Source: JAGLQA01 sp023135565 (GTDB taxonomy: Bacteria > Acidobacteriota > Aminicenantia > UBA2199). Taken from it: a stretch of DNA of 43,733 nt. The DNA is taken from positions 1 to 43,733 of the forward strand of contig DAOWCY010000037.1 in NCBI GenBank assembly GCA_030639305.1, in the 5' to 3' direction. Below are positions 41,234-43,733 of this stretch, in pieces (the first letter of the stretch is position 1; each line of letters starts with the position of its first letter). Position numbers and translations under genes: made by a program. Under the pieces are notes generated by a model, which saw nothing but the letters and a program-made list of their open reading frames with translations, was not told the origin of the DNA and searched no databases.

Positions 41234-41992
41234 ATGGATACTTTGAAAACTGAAAATTTAACGAAAATTTATAATAATATGCCGGTGGTCAACAAAATCG
41301 ACCTGAACCTCGAAACCGGAGCAGTAGTGGGACTCTTAGGCAGAAACGGGGCAGGTAAAACCACTACCTTTTTGATGTTTTCGGGAATCGTTAAACCGGA
41401 CGGCGGCAGGGTGTTTTTTAACGGGAAAGATATAGAATCGATGCCTTCCTATGAAAGAGCGGAAAGAGGTTTGATCTACCTGCCCCAACAGCACTCGGTA
41501 TTTTTAAAAGCCACGGTTTTCCGCAATTTGTTCATGGTTTTGGAACTGCATCACGACAAAACAACCGCAAGAAAAAAAGTGCTGGAATTACTCGAAGATT
41601 TCGGTCTGACCTATGTGAAAGATTCGACGGCTTACCAGCTCTCAGGGGGCGAAAAAAGAAGATTGGAGATTGCCAGGGCAATGATAATGGCGCCCAAATT
41701 TTTATTTTTAGATGAACCTTTTACCGGTATCGATCCCATCACTATACTGGAAATACAGAAAATTATCGCCAAATTGCGTGATAGAGGCATCGGTATCATT
41801 ATAACCGATCATAATGTAAAAGATACTTTCGATATTACCGATAAAGTCTATATTATCCACAAGGGAGAACTGTTGAGTTCAGGCCACCCGGCCCAGGTGG
41901 TAAAAGAGACGAAAACCCGGGAACTTTTCTTAGGAGATGATTTCGAATGGCAGGACCCCGCGGCGCGGCCCCACCACGTGGGGAAGGTATAA
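41234..41992 (+). CDS. lptB: LptB, lipopolysaccharide export ATPase
   Basis: A 252-residue ABC ATPase closely matching LptB: Walker A GRNGAGKTT (36-44), Q-loop YLPQQHSVF, signature LSGGEKRR (136-143), FLDEPFTGIDP (Walker B Asp160, Glu161) and IIITDHNVKDT with the H-loop His193. The ITDHNV block is characteristic of LptB. It powers lipopolysaccharide extraction with LptFG, which are not in this window. Known LptB proteins end near residue 240. The last ~10 residues (RPHHVGKV) and the stop here are encoded by a dispersed repeat. Confidence 0.9.
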   Translation: MDTLKTENLTKIYNNMPVVNKIDLNLETGAVVGLLGRNGAGKTTTFLMFSGIVKPDGGRVFFNGKDIESMPSYERAERGLIYLPQQHSVFLKATVFRNLFMVLELHHDKTTARKKVLELLEDFGLTYVKDSTAYQLSGGEKRRLEIARAMIMAPKFLFLDEPFTGIDPITILEIQKIIAKLRDRGIGIIITDHNVKDTFDITDKVYIIHKGELLSSGHPAQVVKETKTRELFLGDDFEWQDPAARPHHVGKV

Positions 41993-42016
41993 GCTGCTTC
42001 GCGGCAGGACAGCGCT
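41962..42016. repeat. Dispersed repeat overlapping the lptB 3' end
   Basis: CGGCCCCACCACGTGGGG, then AAGGTATAAGCTGCTTCGCGGC. It is nearly the same as the copy at 36838-36877. Confidence 0.8.
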
Positions 42017-42023
42017 TTTGCTG

Positions 42024-42052
42024 TTGAAAAATAAACCTATTTATACTATACT
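42024..42052 (+). promoter_or_regulatory. Promoter, leaderless ATPase/nuclease gene
   Basis: TTGAAA (42024-42029), 17-nt spacer, TATACT (42047-42052), ATG 42059 after 6 nt. Confidence 0.7.
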
Positions 42053-42058
42053 GTCGCT

Positions 42059-43591
42059 ATGATAAAAAAAGCGAAACGTTATTTCAATACTTCCGGCCCA
42101 AACTTACCGGATGAACACTACACCCTGAAAAGAGACAAATTAATCGAAAAAGGAATCGAACTGGTCAAAAAAAGAAGATATTTCACTATCTGGGCGCCGC
42201 GGCAGACCGGAAAATCCACCTATTTCCGGATGCTGGCCGAAGAACTTAGAAAAATAAAATATAAAGTCACCCACGTGAATGTGGAAAACTATATGCAGGC
42301 CCCTCTCTCCGCATTTTTTAATTACCTGTTCCGGGAAATCGAAGAGAACTGGGGAGTCAAGTTAAAAAGCAATAATCTCGGCGATATGCAGAACGATATC
42401 GCCAAAATTAAAGATAGGCAGTGCATCCTTATTATCGACGAAGTGGAAGGACTAAACCCGGAATATTTCGGTCAATTCCTGCACACCGTTCGTAATCTAT
42501 ATCACTCCAGGGACAAGCACTGCTTAAAAAGCGTCATACTGGTGGGCGTCAGCAATATCGTCGGGGTGGTCCAGGACCACGCCAGCCCTTTCAATATTGC
42601 CGACAACCTGGAAGTTCCCTATTTCAGCGCTGAAGAAACAGCGCACCTGCTGCATATGCATGAAGCAGAAACCGGGCAGTTTTTCGACAAAAAAGTAAAA
42701 GAAAGAATTTCTTACATGACCGGGAACCAGCCGGGATTGGTGAACGGTTTTGCCTATCAATTGGTGGAACGGGATCCCGGCAAAAAAATCATCGACTACG
42801 AAGATTATCTAAAAATCGAAGATTGGTATCTCAATATCGCTATAGATAAAAATATCTCCAACATCATCAATAAGGCTAAAAAATATAGAAAGTTCGTCGA
42901 GATGCTGCTTTTCGACGAAAAAACGGTAAAATTTACCATCAATGATGAAAGGATAAAGTTTCTCACTTCCTACGGCGTGATTAAAAACGACGAGAAAGGC
43001 CACGTTATTTTTAATGTGCCGCTCTATAAAAAAGCGCTGCTCCATGCCTTTTATCCCTATTTTAACGGCGAAGAGAAGCGGTTTTTCAGGAACGTGGATT
43101 TCAAAACCCTCTTCGGTGAAGATGGGGAAATAAATTTCGACAGGCTCATCGACAATTATAAAGAGTATGTCAAAAAAAGGAGTTTCAAATATTTCAGGGA
43201 GAAAGACGAAGAAACCGGGGCCTACAAGAGCCTGAAAGAAGCGGCCCTGGCTTACAGTTTCGAGACTTATATCCAGACATTTCTCCAGGAAGTAGAAGGA
43301 AAGAGCTACTTAGAACCCCATACCGGTTTGGGCCGGAGCGACTTAATAATTGCTTTGCATGACAGGGAATATGTACTCGAGTTCAAAATCTACCGTAGCC
43401 AGGGGGTTTTTGAAAGAGGAAAGACGCAGATTGCCTACTACTGTCGCAGTCTCAGTATCGACAAAGGCATTTATCTTGTTTTTGTTCCCAACACGGTCAC
43501 CCTGCCGGACATCAAAGAGGGAGTGGAAAAGATAACCGGCGTCCAGGTGAGAACCTATATCGTTCATTACGATGAAGAGAAGGATTTCTGA
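42059..43591 (+). CDS. AAA ATPase with C-terminal PD-(D/E)XK nuclease-like domain
   Basis: A 510-residue protein with N-terminal KRYFNTSGP, Walker A APRQTGKST (46-54) and Walker B ILIIDEVEG (Asp127, Glu128), as in AAA_14/AAA_31-like prokaryotic ATPases. Residues ~330-510 form a second domain with GRSDLII (Asp428) and VLEFKIY (Glu441, Lys443), a PD-(D/E)XK core. The architecture parallels the gene at 35293 but the sequences differ strongly. No Shine-Dalgarno; the start lies 6 nt from the -10 box. Function is unknown, probably DNA-related. Confidence 0.82.
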   Translation: MIKKAKRYFNTSGPNLPDEHYTLKRDKLIEKGIELVKKRRYFTIWAPRQTGKSTYFRMLAEELRKIKYKVTHVNVENYMQAPLSAFFNYLFREIEENWGVKLKSNNLGDMQNDIAKIKDRQCILIIDEVEGLNPEYFGQFLHTVRNLYHSRDKHCLKSVILVGVSNIVGVVQDHASPFNIADNLEVPYFSAEETAHLLHMHEAETGQFFDKKVKERISYMTGNQPGLVNGFAYQLVERDPGKKIIDYEDYLKIEDWYLNIAIDKNISNIINKAKKYRKFVEMLLFDEKTVKFTINDERIKFLTSYGVIKNDEKGHVIFNVPLYKKALLHAFYPYFNGEEKRFFRNVDFKTLFGEDGEINFDRLIDNYKEYVKKRSFKYFREKDEETGAYKSLKEAALAYSFETYIQTFLQEVEGKSYLEPHTGLGRSDLIIALHDREYVLEFKIYRSQGVFERGKTQIAYYCRSLSIDKGIYLVFVPNTVTLPDIKEGVEKITGVQVRTYIVHYDEEKDF

Positions 43592-43592
43592 C

Positions 43593-43733
43593 CCCACTCG
43601 CGTGGGGAGGCGATTAGCCGCTTCGCGGCAGGGGCCTCTTTTGATTTTAAATAATTAAAAGTTTTGATCAAACTTTTACAAAAGTTTGGCCCCCGGCAGG
43701 GAGCGCTTTTGATTCTCAACCCCACTCGCGTGG
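43593..43733. repeat. Dispersed repeat at the window end
   Basis: CCCCACTCGCGTGGGGAGGC, GCCGCTTCGCGGCAGGGGCC, AAAAGTTTTGATCAAACTTT, AAAAGTTTGGCCCCCGGC, GCGCTTTTGATTCTCAACCCC and a second CCCCACTCGCGTGG cut by the window edge. Confidence 0.8.

Overview
The window looks like chromosomal DNA of an uncultured Gram-negative bacterium. It has LptB, a TonB/ExbB/ExbD set, OmpA-like and lipoprotein genes, and good sigma70-type promoters. The secreted Asp-box protein, paired AAA/PD-(D/E)XK nucleases, M56/BlaI pair, FAAL genes and dense intergenic repeats resemble Candidatus Aminicenantes or a related Acidobacteriota-like lineage. That placement is an impression from family content and was not checked against a database. 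No rRNA, tRNA or CRISPR array was seen.

Layout. 0-2.2 kb: a decayed gene end, a two-helix K+ channel and an AlbA_2/Schlafen-type regulator. 2.2-4.5 kb: a NahK-like sugar kinase interrupted in frame by a dispersed repeat, and a short-chain dehydrogenase. 4.8-11.6 kb: an HtrA-like protease with TPRs, a metallophosphoesterase and a large secreted sortilin/BNR protein. 11.6-14.95 kb: an atypical AT-richer island bounded by ~66-bp inverted repeats. It holds a 33-bp tandem repeat just outside its left end, then a strong promoter, a possible 30-codon leaderless peptide, a class I methyltransferase and a radical SAM protein. 15-21 kb: a PlsC acyltransferase, TonB-ExbB-ExbD, a membrane protein, a divergent OmpA protein and an NfeD-like protein. 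21.3-28 kb: an HlyD-ABC-permease exporter, then a condensation-type acyltransferase, acyl carrier protein and acyl-AMP ligase. 28-33 kb: a PIN toxin-antitoxin pair and two tandem UbiB/ABC1 kinases, the first with degenerate catalytic motifs. 33-37.8 kb: small hypothetical genes, an AAA/PD-(D/E)XK protein and an MBL hydrolase. 37.9-41 kb: an M56 sensor/BlaI repressor operon with a clear palindromic operator. 41-43.7 kb: LptB and a second AAA/nuclease protein.

Two themes run through the window. First, a modular GC-rich repeat with several hairpin modules sits in most intergenic gaps and has been absorbed into gene structure. It supplies an in-frame insert and tail in the kinase, the stop codon and near-identical C-terminal tails of two unrelated ATPases, a -35 box for two genes and Shine-Dalgarno sequences for two others. 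Second, at least six genes have an ATG 5-7 nt after a good -10 box, which implies leaderless mRNAs.

The best candidate for an undescribed system is the 12.28-14.69 kb peptide/methyltransferase/radical SAM unit. The repeat-mediated remodelling of genes is the next most interesting feature.
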